A DNA stretch of 64,000 bases from Enterobacteriaceae bacterium (lineage in GTDB: Bacteria; Pseudomonadota; Gammaproteobacteria; Enterobacterales; Enterobacteriaceae), in NCBI GenBank assembly GCA_902363335.1, contig CABIZV010000002.1, positions 1 through 64,000 on the forward strand, read 5' to 3'. The position numbers were made by a program, and so were the translations under genes. Positions 50,746 through 59,585 of the stretch are shown piece after piece. Positions within the stretch are counted from its first letter, which is position 1. The number at the start of each line of letters is the position of its first letter. The notes beneath the pieces were generated by a model. It had not been told where the DNA came from. It did no database searches and was given only the letters and a program-made list of their open reading frames with translations.

Positions 50746-51486
50746 ATGAGCGAGCGAAAGTATCTTATCGACAATCGCGTGATATTTGATTCGGATCGTA
50801 TGTCGTTGATTCACGCAGACAAAACGGTGAGCATTTCAGAATCCGAAATGAATTTACTGCTGGCTTTCTATAAGGGGTTATTCAAAAAGGATGATTTAAT
50901 CCACTGGGTCTGGGGGCGTAAGGGAGTCGTAGTCTCTGATGCCAGTTATTATAAACTCATCAATCAGTTACGTAACACTTTCGATAAAATAGGCCTACCG
51001 CCATCATCCGTGGTGACGCGTCCCAAAGTCGGCGTTGAGCTGGTTTTATCCATCACGCTTATTAAGCCTGAGGCTTCCCCGAAAACTCCAACTGAACCGC
51101 TGGAACATTCAGCTGAAACCTTCGACGAAACGCCGACACCGTATGAGCACAACAAACCGTCGATAGCTTACCGCAGAGAATGGCTTTTTCTGGCACTGGC
51201 CGCGCTTTTGATGATAGCGGGTTTTGTTGCCTGGCTGTGGGATAGCAATTCCTATTTTTCAGCGCCCGTGACCCATGACGGTTACTATTTTTATAAAGTA
51301 AAAAACGATAAAACCTCCGTCGAGGATGTGATTGCGGCCTATTCAGAATTAACCATGCCGGTTATTAAGCAGAATGGGCGTCATATTTACTACATCAGGG
51401 TGCCGGATACCCATATCTTCGTCCAGTGTCTTAATCCACTCACCGTAGCGGAGCCAAAATGCATTACCCTAAAAGAACGTTATTAA
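50746..51486 (+). CDS. MarT/CadC-type membrane-bound transcription regulator
   Basis: 246 residues of ToxR-type layout: N-terminal winged helix (MNLLLAFYKGLFKKDDLIHW ... SDASYYKLINQLRNTFDKIG), Pro/Thr-rich linker, one membrane segment (EWLFLALAALLMIAGFVAWLW) and a short periplasmic domain. Binds DNA from the membrane in answer to envelope signals. A FidL-like gene overlaps its end by 28 bases, as marT and fidL are paired in Salmonella SPI-3. Confidence 0.85.
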   Translation: MSERKYLIDNRVIFDSDRMSLIHADKTVSISESEMNLLLAFYKGLFKKDDLIHWVWGRKGVVVSDASYYKLINQLRNTFDKIGLPPSSVVTRPKVGVELVLSITLIKPEASPKTPTEPLEHSAETFDETPTPYEHNKPSIAYRREWLFLALAALLMIAGFVAWLWDSNSYFSAPVTHDGYYFYKVKNDKTSVEDVIAAYSELTMPVIKQNGRHIYYIRVPDTHIFVQCLNPLTVAEPKCITLKERY

Positions 51487-51947
51487 GAATATTTATCGTA
51501 TTCTTTATTCTCGCCTCCGCGGTGTTATGGGTACAGGTAATAAAGAAACACGCTGTCAGCCATCCCGCTATGGACGATTTTTTCTGTGCCACCAAAACAA
51601 TAAGTAATATACAGGCGAAAGGGATAAACGTTGCAGGGGATATTGTCATCGACTTCAAAACGCAACGCATTACTTTACAGCTTGATGTAAAAAAAGAAAA
51701 CAATGAGCATAGCCTGTTATATCGTGATGTTTACATGAAAAATCTGCGGCGCATTACTGACGAACTTTTCACGTTCGAGATCGATGCTGTAAAAATATTC
51801 CCTGATGATAATGTCGGAAATTTTTTCTCTTATTTTCGTCTGCTCCACCCGGGAGCCCGTAACGAATTGAGAATTCAACGCATTGGCGAGAAAACATACC
51901 TGTTTTCACTTAATCGTCAGATTTACAACGTATGCACAGCGAGTTGA
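51459..51947 (+). CDS. FidL-like membrane protein
   Basis: 162 residues: membrane anchor near the N-terminus (LRIFIVFFILASAVLWVQVI) and a periplasmic domain with FFCATKTISNIQ and beta strands up to IYNVCTAS. Overlap with the MarT-like gene and size fit the FidL family, probably a ToxS-like helper of the regulator. One Cys near each end of the domain may form a disulfide. Confidence 0.75.
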   Translation: MHYPKRTLLRIFIVFFILASAVLWVQVIKKHAVSHPAMDDFFCATKTISNIQAKGINVAGDIVIDFKTQRITLQLDVKKENNEHSLLYRDVYMKNLRRITDELFTFEIDAVKIFPDDNVGNFFSYFRLLHPGARNELRIQRIGEKTYLFSLNRQIYNVCTAS

Positions 51948-52153
51948 GTTGCCCAAGAGTGTCTGGAGAAAATCCCGGCACCTGTATGACAAGAGAGTGA
52001 CAGGCGGTAAGGTGACGATTTTTTGTTACTCATTGAAATATATGAATTTAAAACCAATAACTCTGACTCTGTTCAAAAGTAACAATGTGAGATTATGATT
52101 TTTGTAAGATCTTCTTCCAGACTTTATCTGCTCTGATTAGTTATATTTCCGCT

Positions 52154-52190
52154 GCTGAAAACGGACATCAGAAGACGTTTCAGCGGTTTT
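52154..52190 (+). terminator. Possible terminator after the regulator pair
   Basis: GCTGAAAACG (52154-52163) and CGTTTCAGC (52176-52184) pair with one bulged A, followed by GGTTTT. It lies 206 bases after the FidL-like stop; the sequence between holds no gene. Confidence 0.45.
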
Positions 52191-52233
52191 AACTAACAAT
52201 TTTTTCAATAAGATAAAGAGGAAGTATTTATCC

Positions 52234-52773
52234 ATGTCTACGCGACTTCGTGGCGCTGCAATTATTTGTTTTGGTCTGTTAGTCTCACCTCAGAGCATGG
52301 CTAGTGGAACACATACGGTATCAATGGGGTATGCTCAAACACACCTCAGCGCATTAAAAAGCTCAGACAGCAAAGATCTACATGGCTTTAATATTAAATA
52401 CCGCTATGAGTTTAATGAACGCTGGGGTTTTATTGGTGCATTAACGGCGACTCGCCACGAAATTGAACACTATAGCTGGCAATCAGCAAAATTAAAAAAA
52501 GAGGGTTCCGATACCATTGATTATGGTTCGGTCATGTTTGGCCCAACTTATCGCTTCAATGATTATATCAGCCTGTATGGCAACGCAGGCATGGCGAGAA
52601 TGAAAATGAAGAATACCCACTCACACGAATCAACGGATGATTCGTTTGCATATGGGGGCGGGGTAATATTTAACCCGTTAACTAACCTATCGCTGGATCT
52701 TTCCTGGGAAGCGTCAGAATTCTTTGCTGTCGATGCCAATACGTTTGGCATAAGCGTTGGTTATCGCTTTTAA
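52234..52773 (+). CDS. Ail/Lom/OmpX-family outer-membrane protein
   Basis: 179 residues. Signal peptide ending SPQSMAS; then an 8-strand barrel pattern with HTVSMGYAQTHL, GFNIKYRYEFNERWGFIGAL, YGSVMFGPTYRFNDYISLYG and the end GISVGYRF with terminal Phe. Family members give serum resistance, adhesion or invasion. GAGG stands upstream. A natural target of the MarT-like regulator before it. Confidence 0.9.
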   Translation: MSTRLRGAAIICFGLLVSPQSMASGTHTVSMGYAQTHLSALKSSDSKDLHGFNIKYRYEFNERWGFIGALTATRHEIEHYSWQSAKLKKEGSDTIDYGSVMFGPTYRFNDYISLYGNAGMARMKMKNTHSHESTDDSFAYGGGVIFNPLTNLSLDLSWEASEFFAVDANTFGISVGYRF

Positions 52774-52821
52774 AAACTGTACTCCCAAATAAAGTTATAT
52801 TAAAGATATTAAGGTTTATCG

Positions 52822-53178
52822 ATGAAATTTATATTACCAGTTCTTATTACATTGTTTTTAACTGCCTGTAGCGCCAACTCACTACATTCGGGGGCGGAGC
52901 GGGTACGCCTGACGCATAACGAGCCAGGAAAAGAGTGTTCGTGGTTAGGCGACATCACCGGCAGCCAGGGCAACTTCTTTACCGGAGGTTGGACCTCAAA
53001 CAGTAACCTCGAAACAGGCGCGCGAAATGATATGAAAAATGAGGCATGGAAAATGGGCGGCAATGTTGTGGTGCTGCTGACGCAACGCGCGGGGCAAACC
53101 GGCAGTTCGTACAATGGCAGTGGTTCAAGTCAGCAAACCAACGTGACGCTAAGCGGAGCGGTGTACCGTTGCCCGTAA
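52822..53178 (+). CDS. DUF4156 lipoprotein (YjeI-like)
   Basis: 118 residues. Lipobox LFLTAC gives a lipidated Cys near residue 16. The core VRLTHNEPGKECSWLGDITG, ARNDMKNEAWKMGGNVVVLL and the final GAVYRCP are the DUF4156 marks; three Cys remain. Function unknown. Follows the Ail-like gene by 48 bases and is probably co-transcribed. Confidence 0.87.
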   Translation: MKFILPVLITLFLTACSANSLHSGAERVRLTHNEPGKECSWLGDITGSQGNFFTGGWTSNSNLETGARNDMKNEAWKMGGNVVVLLTQRAGQTGSSYNGSGSSQQTNVTLSGAVYRCP

Positions 53179-53332
53179 TTTAATATATTTCATTGATGAA
53201 CATAGAGCAGAGATCGACATTGAATGTTGCTGTCTGCTCTGATTCATTAATGTGACAAGGGAATGATATTTCATTTTTTGAAGGTCATTATGATGATTCC
53301 TGTTATGCCGGGAAAGATGTCTTATATTACCG

Positions 53333-53938
53333 ATGGGTATGTTGTTACAAGGTATGGATACACATTTTAAAGCACGATCTCATGAGCCAATCACGCTCGC
53401 GGTGTGGCCAGATAATAATCCGCTGTTCACTTATTCTCTTGCCCATCTGGTTAGTGAAACGAGGGTCATAAATCGGGTAGATGATTTTCTTTTCGTCAAT
53501 TTTTGCATCGATAATCTTATTTATTTTATTCATGATGATTGGCTTGAAAACCTGCACCAGACTGGCCTGAAGGTTGTGCTCGTGATTGATGGCTTTATGC
53601 ATTCGATGGCAAAGTATTGGTATAAGAAACAAGAGGATATTATCTTGTTGTCGATGGGAGACAACGACGTAACGTTGTTTGTATCTGCGCTGGATAGCCT
53701 GACTTATGGACAAAGCGTGGTGCCAAAAGATGTCGCACCGATAACAGAGAAGGAATTATTCGTATTACGTAAACGCCTGACCGGTATGTCCGTAAGAAAT
53801 ATCGCGCTCATTCTTAATTGCTCGATCAAAAGTATTTACTATTGCCACTACTCGTTATGTAAAAAATTGAAGCGATCGTCACGGCTCGGTGAGATTTATC
53901 TCCATTGCTCTCATTTGCATGAGGCTGATTTTACATAG
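53333..53938 (+). CDS. LuxR-type transcription regulator
   Basis: 201 residues. The N-terminal part has no clear receiver (no phospho-acceptor Asp pattern) but a fold like orphan LuxR regulators; the C-terminal HTH is ITEKELFVLRKRLTGMSVRN followed by IALILNCSIKSIYYCHYSLC. The start is uncertain (53333, 53339 or 53354). A 26-codon frame with two ATGs (53291-53371) overlaps its beginning and could be a leader. Confidence 0.82.
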   Translation: MGMLLQGMDTHFKARSHEPITLAVWPDNNPLFTYSLAHLVSETRVINRVDDFLFVNFCIDNLIYFIHDDWLENLHQTGLKVVLVIDGFMHSMAKYWYKKQEDIILLSMGDNDVTLFVSALDSLTYGQSVVPKDVAPITEKELFVLRKRLTGMSVRNIALILNCSIKSIYYCHYSLCKKLKRSSRLGEIYLHCSHLHEADFT

Positions 53939-53960
53939 CAGCAAAGTGTCGGTCGATTAT

Positions 53961-54002
53961 CCTGATGGCGGCATAACCCTGAAGGAATATGCCGCCATCA
54001 GG
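53961..54002. repeat. 15-bp perfect inverted repeat after the LuxR gene
   Basis: CCTGATGGCGGCATA (53961-53975) pairs with 53988-54002; 12-base loop. No T-run on the plus strand, so REP-like rather than a plain terminator; starts like the REP core GCCTGATG. Confidence 0.7.
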
Positions 54003-54218
54003 ATAAAAAACCAGCCAAAATACCCCCGGCTTTCGGTGACATGACGCATCGGCACCATGCTTAGCTCTGCCCGAACCTCCTGCGTGAAATCCTCATCTGG
54101 GGGAACTTCCAGCCAGCGGCTTTCTGGCAAAGCAAAGTGATTTAAGTTCTTTGATATTTCAGGCGTTATCCCCGATCTTCATGCCATATATTCACGGGCG
54201 GAAAGGACGTCTGAAGGA

Positions 54219-55190
54219 ATGGGTAAACGAAACTCCCTCTATTTGCATCCACAACAGCGAGAACATATTCACCAGCTTTCAACCAGCATTCTGTGGCGCA
54301 GCGAACTCCCGACCTGGATACTCATGATGGTCATTTATGGCGGCTGGTTTGCCACCCTGGCGAACTGGCAGGCGTTGGGCTTATATCCCGCCACCGTGCT
54401 GCTTATCGGGTTTACCGCGTGGTATATGTCGCTACAGCATGAGTTGATCCACGGGCATCCTACCCGCTTTCCCCGGCTGAACCAGCTTTTCGGCACGCTG
54501 CCGCTGGCGGTCTGGTATCCGTATGGTCTCTACCGCGACTCCCATCTGGCGCACCATCGTAATGACCACCTTACCGTACCGGTGGACGATCCTGAGTCTT
54601 ATTATTTTAGCGATGAAAGCTGGGCGCGGTTTCGCCCGTGGCAGAAGCGGGTGATTCACCTGCGTAATACTTTTATCGGACGGCTGTTGCTGGCGCCGCT
54701 GATAGATATCGTGCAGACGCTGGGCTGTGCCGTATCCGCCTTTCGCCGCGTGCAGATTGCCGCCATGCTGATGTGGGTCACCCACGGGGTTTTACTCGCC
54801 ATGCTTTTTGGCTGGATGTCGCACCTTGGCTTCTCGCCTGTGTGGTTTGTTGTGGCGGTGAGTTACCCCGCGCTGGCGCTGACCAAAGTGCGATCTTTTT
54901 TTGAGCACCGGGCGGCGGACGATCCGCTGGCGCGTTCGGTCATCAACGAGGCCGGGCTGTTCTGGCGAGTCCTTTTTTTGAATCTTAACTATCATTCTGT
55001 ACATCACGATCTGCCAGGCGTGCCCTGGTACGGGCTAAAGGCGATTTACCTGCACAATCGCGATGCCTATCAGCAGCGCAATCACGGTTTTGTGGTGAAG
55101 GGATACGGTGAATGGTTGCGCCGTTTCTGGGGGAAACCGGTGGATGTGACGGTGCATCCGGGCATTAATAAAGGAGACGGTCATGAGTGA
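54219..55190 (+). CDS. Membrane fatty-acid desaturase-like protein
   Basis: 323 residues with the three His boxes of di-iron desaturases/hydroxylases: HELIHGH (74-80), HLAHH (109-113) and HSVHH (259-263). Four or so hydrophobic segments. Oxidises a lipid or alkyl-like substrate at the inner membrane; substrate unknown. The next gene overlaps by 8 bases, so the pair is one unit. Enterobacteria seldom need such enzymes for membrane lipids, hence a special substrate is likely. Confidence 0.87.
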   Translation: MGKRNSLYLHPQQREHIHQLSTSILWRSELPTWILMMVIYGGWFATLANWQALGLYPATVLLIGFTAWYMSLQHELIHGHPTRFPRLNQLFGTLPLAVWYPYGLYRDSHLAHHRNDHLTVPVDDPESYYFSDESWARFRPWQKRVIHLRNTFIGRLLLAPLIDIVQTLGCAVSAFRRVQIAAMLMWVTHGVLLAMLFGWMSHLGFSPVWFVVAVSYPALALTKVRSFFEHRAADDPLARSVINEAGLFWRVLFLNLNYHSVHHDLPGVPWYGLKAIYLHNRDAYQQRNHGFVVKGYGEWLRRFWGKPVDVTVHPGINKGDGHE

Positions 55191-55983
55191 TCCGCTGGCA
55201 TTGCCGATGTACGCCGTTAACCGCCGCGACACCGATGCCCTGTGGCTGGCGGTTCAGAAACTGCTGGTTGCCCGGGGCGTGCCGGTAGGGAGCCTCACGC
55301 CAGCGTTGCCCCAGGAGGCGTTGGTGACGCATTGGCAAAACCCGCAGCTTATCCTGAGCCAGACCTGTGGTTATCCGCTTATGACACAGCTTCTGGACGT
55401 TCAGGTGGTCGGTTGTTTTCACTACACCGCACCGGGATGCGAGAACATCTCTTACCGCAGCGTGTTAGTGGTGCGCGAGGAGGATAAACTGCGAACCCTG
55501 GCTGATTTTCGCGGCCGCCCGGTGGTGTGCAACGCCACCGATTCGCAGTCAGGTTACAACGTACTCATGAAAATGGTGACGCCACTGGCGGTGAACGGGC
55601 GCTTTTTCTCGCGCGTTGCCCTGAGCGGCAGCCATCGTCAATCGCTTTACGATGTGAATCGCGGGGAAGGGGATATCGCGGCCATCGACTGCGTCACCTG
55701 GGCGCTATTACAACGTCATGAGCCCGCGTTGCTGGAAGGGCTGGCGATTATCGACCAAAGCCCGCTGGCGCCAGGATTACCGCTCATCACCGCCGCGAAA
55801 ACCTCTCCCGACACGCTGGCTGCGCTGCGCGAAGCGCTTCATACGCTGGTGAGTGCGTCGGAATACCGGGAAATTTGTGCCGCACTGCTGATTGGCGGCT
55901 TTAGCGAGGTGACGCGGGAGCCTTATTCGTTATTACTGGACTGGCGCAAGGCGGCGCAAACAGCCGGGATCACCCGGCTGTAG
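55183..55983 (+). CDS. PhnD-like periplasmic-binding-fold protein without signal peptide
   Basis: 266 residues: PQLILSQTCGYPLMTQLLDV, YRSVLVVREEDKLRTLADFR, GRPVVCNATDSQSGYN and GDIAAIDCVTWALLQR, as in phosphate/phosphonate-binding PhnD-type proteins. No secretion signal, so it probably stays in the cytosol as a sensor or chaperone. Overlaps the desaturase gene by 8 bases; convergent with the monooxygenase gene, 4 bases apart. Confidence 0.8.
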   Translation: MSDPLALPMYAVNRRDTDALWLAVQKLLVARGVPVGSLTPALPQEALVTHWQNPQLILSQTCGYPLMTQLLDVQVVGCFHYTAPGCENISYRSVLVVREEDKLRTLADFRGRPVVCNATDSQSGYNVLMKMVTPLAVNGRFFSRVALSGSHRQSLYDVNRGEGDIAAIDCVTWALLQRHEPALLEGLAIIDQSPLAPGLPLITAAKTSPDTLAALREALHTLVSASEYREICAALLIGGFSEVTREPYSLLLDWRKAAQTAGITRL

Positions 55984-55987
55984 CTCT

Positions 55988-57304
55988 TCAGGCAAAGTGG
56001 TTTCTGGCCAGTGGAAGGCCCAGTTTTTCCCGCAGCGTGCCCGCTGCATAGTCGGTTTTCATCACCCCTTTGGCTTTGAGAATAGGGACCACCTGTTCCG
56101 TGAAGCGATCAAAATCCCCCGGCAGTTGAGGGAACATCAGGTTAAAGCCGTCTGCTGCCCCGGAAAGATAGATTTCCGCCAGCGTGTCGGCAACTTCCTG
56201 CGCACTGCCAATAACCAGCCAGCTGTCGGAGCTTTGCAGCAACAGACGACCGAGTTCCAGAATGGTCAGGGCGGGGTCATAATCCCGAATGAGTTGCAGC
56301 ACGGTGCGAATACCGTCGAAGTTGGCTTCGTCCGGCAGCGGCGGCAGCGGTTTATCGGACGGATAAGGGCTGAGATCCAGCTTTAGATAAGACGAAAGCA
56401 GATCGATAGCCATCCTGTCGCTCATCAGCTGCGCGTTAAGCTGCTGGCGCTCGGCTTTTTCGGCCTCGGAATTCACCACCACCGGCAACACCCCGGCGAT
56501 GATTTTAAAGGCATCAGGCGAACGTCCGAGCGCTTTCAGGCGCTGATTCATCTCTTCGCGGTAGGCTTTGCCCTGCTCGATGGACTTGATAAACACAAAG
56601 TGCATATCCGCCCGGCTGGCTGCGAGCTGCTTACCGGCTTCGGAAGAACCAGCCTGCACGAGAACCGGGTGCCCCTGCGGCGGACGTGGCACGTTAAGTG
56701 GGCCACGCACCTTAAAGAAATCGCCCTGATGGTTAAGATGGTGCACTTTGTCTGCATCGGCAAACAGCCCGCGCGGTTTATCAAACAGCAGCGCGCCATC
56801 TTCCCATGAGTCCCACAGACGGGTGACCACATCGATAAACTCCCCGGCGCGCTGGTAACGATTACCGTGCTGCGGGATCTGATCCAGCCCGAAATTGGCG
56901 GCCTCCTCTTCAAGCCAGGAAGTCACAATATTCCAGCTTGCGCGCCCGTTACTCAGGAAATCGAGCGAGGCGAAATAGCGCGCCAGATTATAGGGTTCCG
57001 TGTAAGACGTTGAAGCGGTTGCCATCAGGCCAATATTGTCCGTCACGGCGGCCAGCGCCGAGAGTAGCGTCAGCGGTTCAAGCCGGGCATTGGCATAATG
57101 GGCAAGGCCGCTGTCCCAGATCCCGGTATGGTCGGCAATGAACAGGGCATCAAGCGTGGCGGCTTCGGCCTTGCGGGCAAGGGCGGTGTAGTAGCTGAGC
57201 GTGAAAATTTCGTGTTCGGGGGCGTCCGGGTGACGCCATGAGAAGCGGTAGTCACCCTGTGGATTGAAAAAGAACAGGTTCAGGATCATGGTGTTGTGCG
57301 ACAT
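55988..57304 (-). CDS. FMN-dependent monooxygenase, NtaA/SnaA/DszA family
   Basis: 438 residues of the bacterial-luciferase class. Marks: LFFFNPQGDYRFSWRHPDAP near the start, LFIADHTGIWD, TASTSYTEPYNLARYFASLD, GRASWNIVTSW, VLVQAGSSEAGKQLA and the late PQLPGDFDRFTEQVVPIL. Uses FMNH2 from a separate reductase (none in the window) to oxidise an N- or S-containing compound. Last gene of the minus-strand operon behind an osmoprotectant-type transporter, so its substrate is probably imported by it. Confidence 0.9.
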   Translation of the reverse strand: MSHNTMILNLFFFNPQGDYRFSWRHPDAPEHEIFTLSYYTALARKAEAATLDALFIADHTGIWDSGLAHYANARLEPLTLLSALAAVTDNIGLMATASTSYTEPYNLARYFASLDFLSNGRASWNIVTSWLEEEAANFGLDQIPQHGNRYQRAGEFIDVVTRLWDSWEDGALLFDKPRGLFADADKVHHLNHQGDFFKVRGPLNVPRPPQGHPVLVQAGSSEAGKQLAASRADMHFVFIKSIEQGKAYREEMNQRLKALGRSPDAFKIIAGVLPVVVNSEAEKAERQQLNAQLMSDRMAIDLLSSYLKLDLSPYPSDKPLPPLPDEANFDGIRTVLQLIRDYDPALTILELGRLLLQSSDSWLVIGSAQEVADTLAEIYLSGAADGFNLMFPQLPGDFDRFTEQVVPILKAKGVMKTDYAAGTLREKLGLPLARNHFA

Positions 57305-57358
57305 TGTGGGCCTGTGTCAGGTTGTGGCCGATCCGTGGCCATTGAATTATGAAAAGCG

Positions 57359-58249
57359 TTAAAGGTTGGTGTTAACCCATTGTTCCGCCACGGCAGCAGG
57401 ATCTTTGTGCTGGAGGTCAACCTGCTTGTTCAGCTCGACCAGGGCGGTGTTATCCAGCTTTTGAGAGACCTTATTAAGGATGCCATCGATTTTTGGCGTC
57501 AGCGCCGCTTTGCGTACCAACGGCACAACGTTCTGGCTTGGCTGCTCGTGTTTATCATCTTCCAGTACCACCCAGTCCTCTTTGGCGAGCGAACCCTGGG
57601 TGGACACCACCGTGGCCACATCAATTTTGCCGGAGTTCAGCGCCAGACGGGACAGCGGCCCGCCCATATCGAGGGATTTCACCTCTTTAAACTCCAGGCC
57701 GTAGACGCGCTTCAGGCCCGGCAAACCGAGGGCACGAACCGGAAACTCCGGCGGGCCGCCGATCACCAGCTCGTGTGCAACAGGCGTGAGATCGGAGAGC
57801 TTGGTTAAGCCGTATTTTTTGGCCGTTTCAGCGCGAACGGCCCAAGCCGTGACCGAGCTGGCGGGAGAGGGGGTGAGCAGCGTGAATTCTGCCGGCAGCA
57901 CTTTAGCAAGCCCGGCACTGACGTCGCTCTGGGTGGTCGCCAGAGTTTTCGTGTCATAATAATTCAGCAGTGCGCCGAGATATTCCGGAACAATATCTAT
58001 TTCGCCGCTTTTCAGGGCCGGAATAATAATTTCGCGGTTACCCAGATTAAGCCGCGTTTTCACATCAATATTATTTTTCTTTAATGCGCTGGCGTAAATA
58101 TTGGCAAGAATAGAGCTTTCGGTAAAGTTTGCCCCACCAATGGTGACGGTTTCCGCCAGGGCGGTAAAACTTAAGCCGAATAATCCTGCCGCCAGAAGGG
58201 ATAATTTAAATCCACGGCGGTTAAACGCTTGCCATAATGATTGCTTCAT
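57359..58249 (-). CDS. Osmoprotectant/betaine-type ABC substrate-binding protein (OpuC/OsmF family)
   Basis: 296 residues from ATG 58249 (GAGG upstream). Signal peptide FKLSLLAAGLFGLSFTALA, then mature ETVTIGGANFTESSILANIY, LKSGEIDIVPEYLGALLNYY, YGLTKLSDL and IDVATVVSTQG, typical of OsmF/OpuCC. Binds a quaternary amine or like compound in the periplasm. Downstream of two permease genes. Confidence 0.9.
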   Translation of the reverse strand: MKQSLWQAFNRRGFKLSLLAAGLFGLSFTALAETVTIGGANFTESSILANIYASALKKNNIDVKTRLNLGNREIIIPALKSGEIDIVPEYLGALLNYYDTKTLATTQSDVSAGLAKVLPAEFTLLTPSPASSVTAWAVRAETAKKYGLTKLSDLTPVAHELVIGGPPEFPVRALGLPGLKRVYGLEFKEVKSLDMGGPLSRLALNSGKIDVATVVSTQGSLAKEDWVVLEDDKHEQPSQNVVPLVRKAALTPKIDGILNKVSQKLDNTALVELNKQVDLQHKDPAAVAEQWVNTNL

Positions 58250-58278
58250 AGTGCCTCTTTTTTGCAGGTGGTTTTTTA

Positions 58279-58956
58279 TCATGATTGCGTTATTGCGGGT
58301 GCGGCCTTTGACTGAAATAACACGTGGTTGATAAGTGAAAATATTCCCTCGCAGGTCAATGCCAGCAGCGTCACCACAAGGGAGCCGGAAATGACCTGCG
58401 GTATATCGCGCTGCCCAAGCCCATCAATCAGGAAGCGCCCCAGCCCGCCCAGCCCGGCATAGGCGGCGACCACCGCCGTGGCGATAAGCTGCAACAGCGC
58501 GGTGCGAATTCCGGCAAAGATCAACGGCATCGCCAGCGGGATGCGCAGCTGCCACAGGCTTTGTATGGGCGTCATGCCAAGCGCGGTGGCGGCGTCGCAA
58601 AGGGTGCGGTCTGCGTGGTAAATCCCAACCCAGGTATTGGTCAGGATCGGCGGGACAGACAAAGCGATTAGCGCAATAAACACCGGCACATCATTGAAAC
58701 CAAACAGAATAATGCACAATAAAATCAGGCCAAGAGACGGGATCGCCCGGCCAATGTTGAACAGGTTGATGACCAGGAAAGCCCCTTTGCGCCAGTAGCC
58801 CAGTGCCACTCCCAGAGGTAACGCAATAGCCGAGGCGATAAGCATGCTCACCAGCACATACCAGAGATGCTCGCGTAAGCGCAGCAGGATCCCGGTATCG
58901 CTGAGCCAGTGGTCTGGTTGAGTTAGCCAGTGCCAGGTTGCGGTTAAGATGTCCAT
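58279..58956 (-). CDS. ABC permease, OpuC/YehY type (second)
   Basis: 225 residues from ATG 58956, which shares a base with the preceding stop (TAATG); an upstream ATG at 58980 would lengthen it by 8. Five to six membrane segments (YVLVSMLIASAIALPLGVAL, VFIALIALSVPPILTNTWVG) and the EAA-like loop CDAATALGMTPIQSLWQLRI. Confidence 0.9.
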   Translation of the reverse strand: MDILTATWHWLTQPDHWLSDTGILLRLREHLWYVLVSMLIASAIALPLGVALGYWRKGAFLVINLFNIGRAIPSLGLILLCIILFGFNDVPVFIALIALSVPPILTNTWVGIYHADRTLCDAATALGMTPIQSLWQLRIPLAMPLIFAGIRTALLQLIATAVVAAYAGLGGLGRFLIDGLGQRDIPQVISGSLVVTLLALTCEGIFSLINHVLFQSKAAPAITQS

Positions 58957-59585
58957 TAGCGTGCCCACGGCGTCACCCAATAGCCCAGATGCGCTATCAG
59001 AGAATCAAAAATAAACGACAGCACCAGGCTCAGCACCACGCTCACCACAATCGGCGTAAGGAAATCCTGATTAAAGCCTGACAGCAGCAGTTGCCCAAGG
59101 CCGCCCTGACCAATTAGCGCCGTGACCGTGACCAGCCCCACCAGCGTGACCGAGGCAATACGCAGCCCGGCAAACAAAGACGGGATAATCAGGTGCAGCT
59201 CAACGTCAACAAACCGTTGCCAGCGCGTATAGCCCAGCGCGCGGGCGGATTCGAGCACGTCCGACGGCAGCTTTTCTATCCCGGCGACCACGTTTCGTAG
59301 CAGGATCAGCAGTGAATAGAGCGTTAAACCGATCACCGAGGTGGTGAGCGACAGGCCGGTGAACGGGATCAACAGAATAAACAGCGCCAGCGAGGGGATG
59401 GTAAACAGCACCCCGCACAGGCCAAGCAGTGTCGGAGCCGATGTGGGCCAGCGCAGGGTCAGGCCAATCAACACCCCGGTGAGCGCCGTGCCGAAAAAGA
59501 GTGATATCACTACCAGCAGCGTGTGCTGCCAGAGTAGAGCCGCAATCGGGCCCTGATTATCCGCAATCCATTGCCAGTCAATCAT
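58956..59585 (-). CDS. ABC permease, OpuC/YehW type (first)
   Basis: 209 residues from ATG 59585, 8 bases inside the ATPase gene. Segments LLVVISLFFGTALTGVLIGL, LLGLCGVLFTIPSLALFILL and the loop LESARALGYTRWQRFVDVEL. Forms the channel with its sister permease. Confidence 0.9.
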   Translation of the reverse strand: MIDWQWIADNQGPIAALLWQHTLLVVISLFFGTALTGVLIGLTLRWPTSAPTLLGLCGVLFTIPSLALFILLIPFTGLSLTTSVIGLTLYSLLILLRNVVAGIEKLPSDVLESARALGYTRWQRFVDVELHLIIPSLFAGLRIASVTLVGLVTVTALIGQGGLGQLLLSGFNQDFLTPIVVSVVLSLVLSFIFDSLIAHLGYWVTPWAR

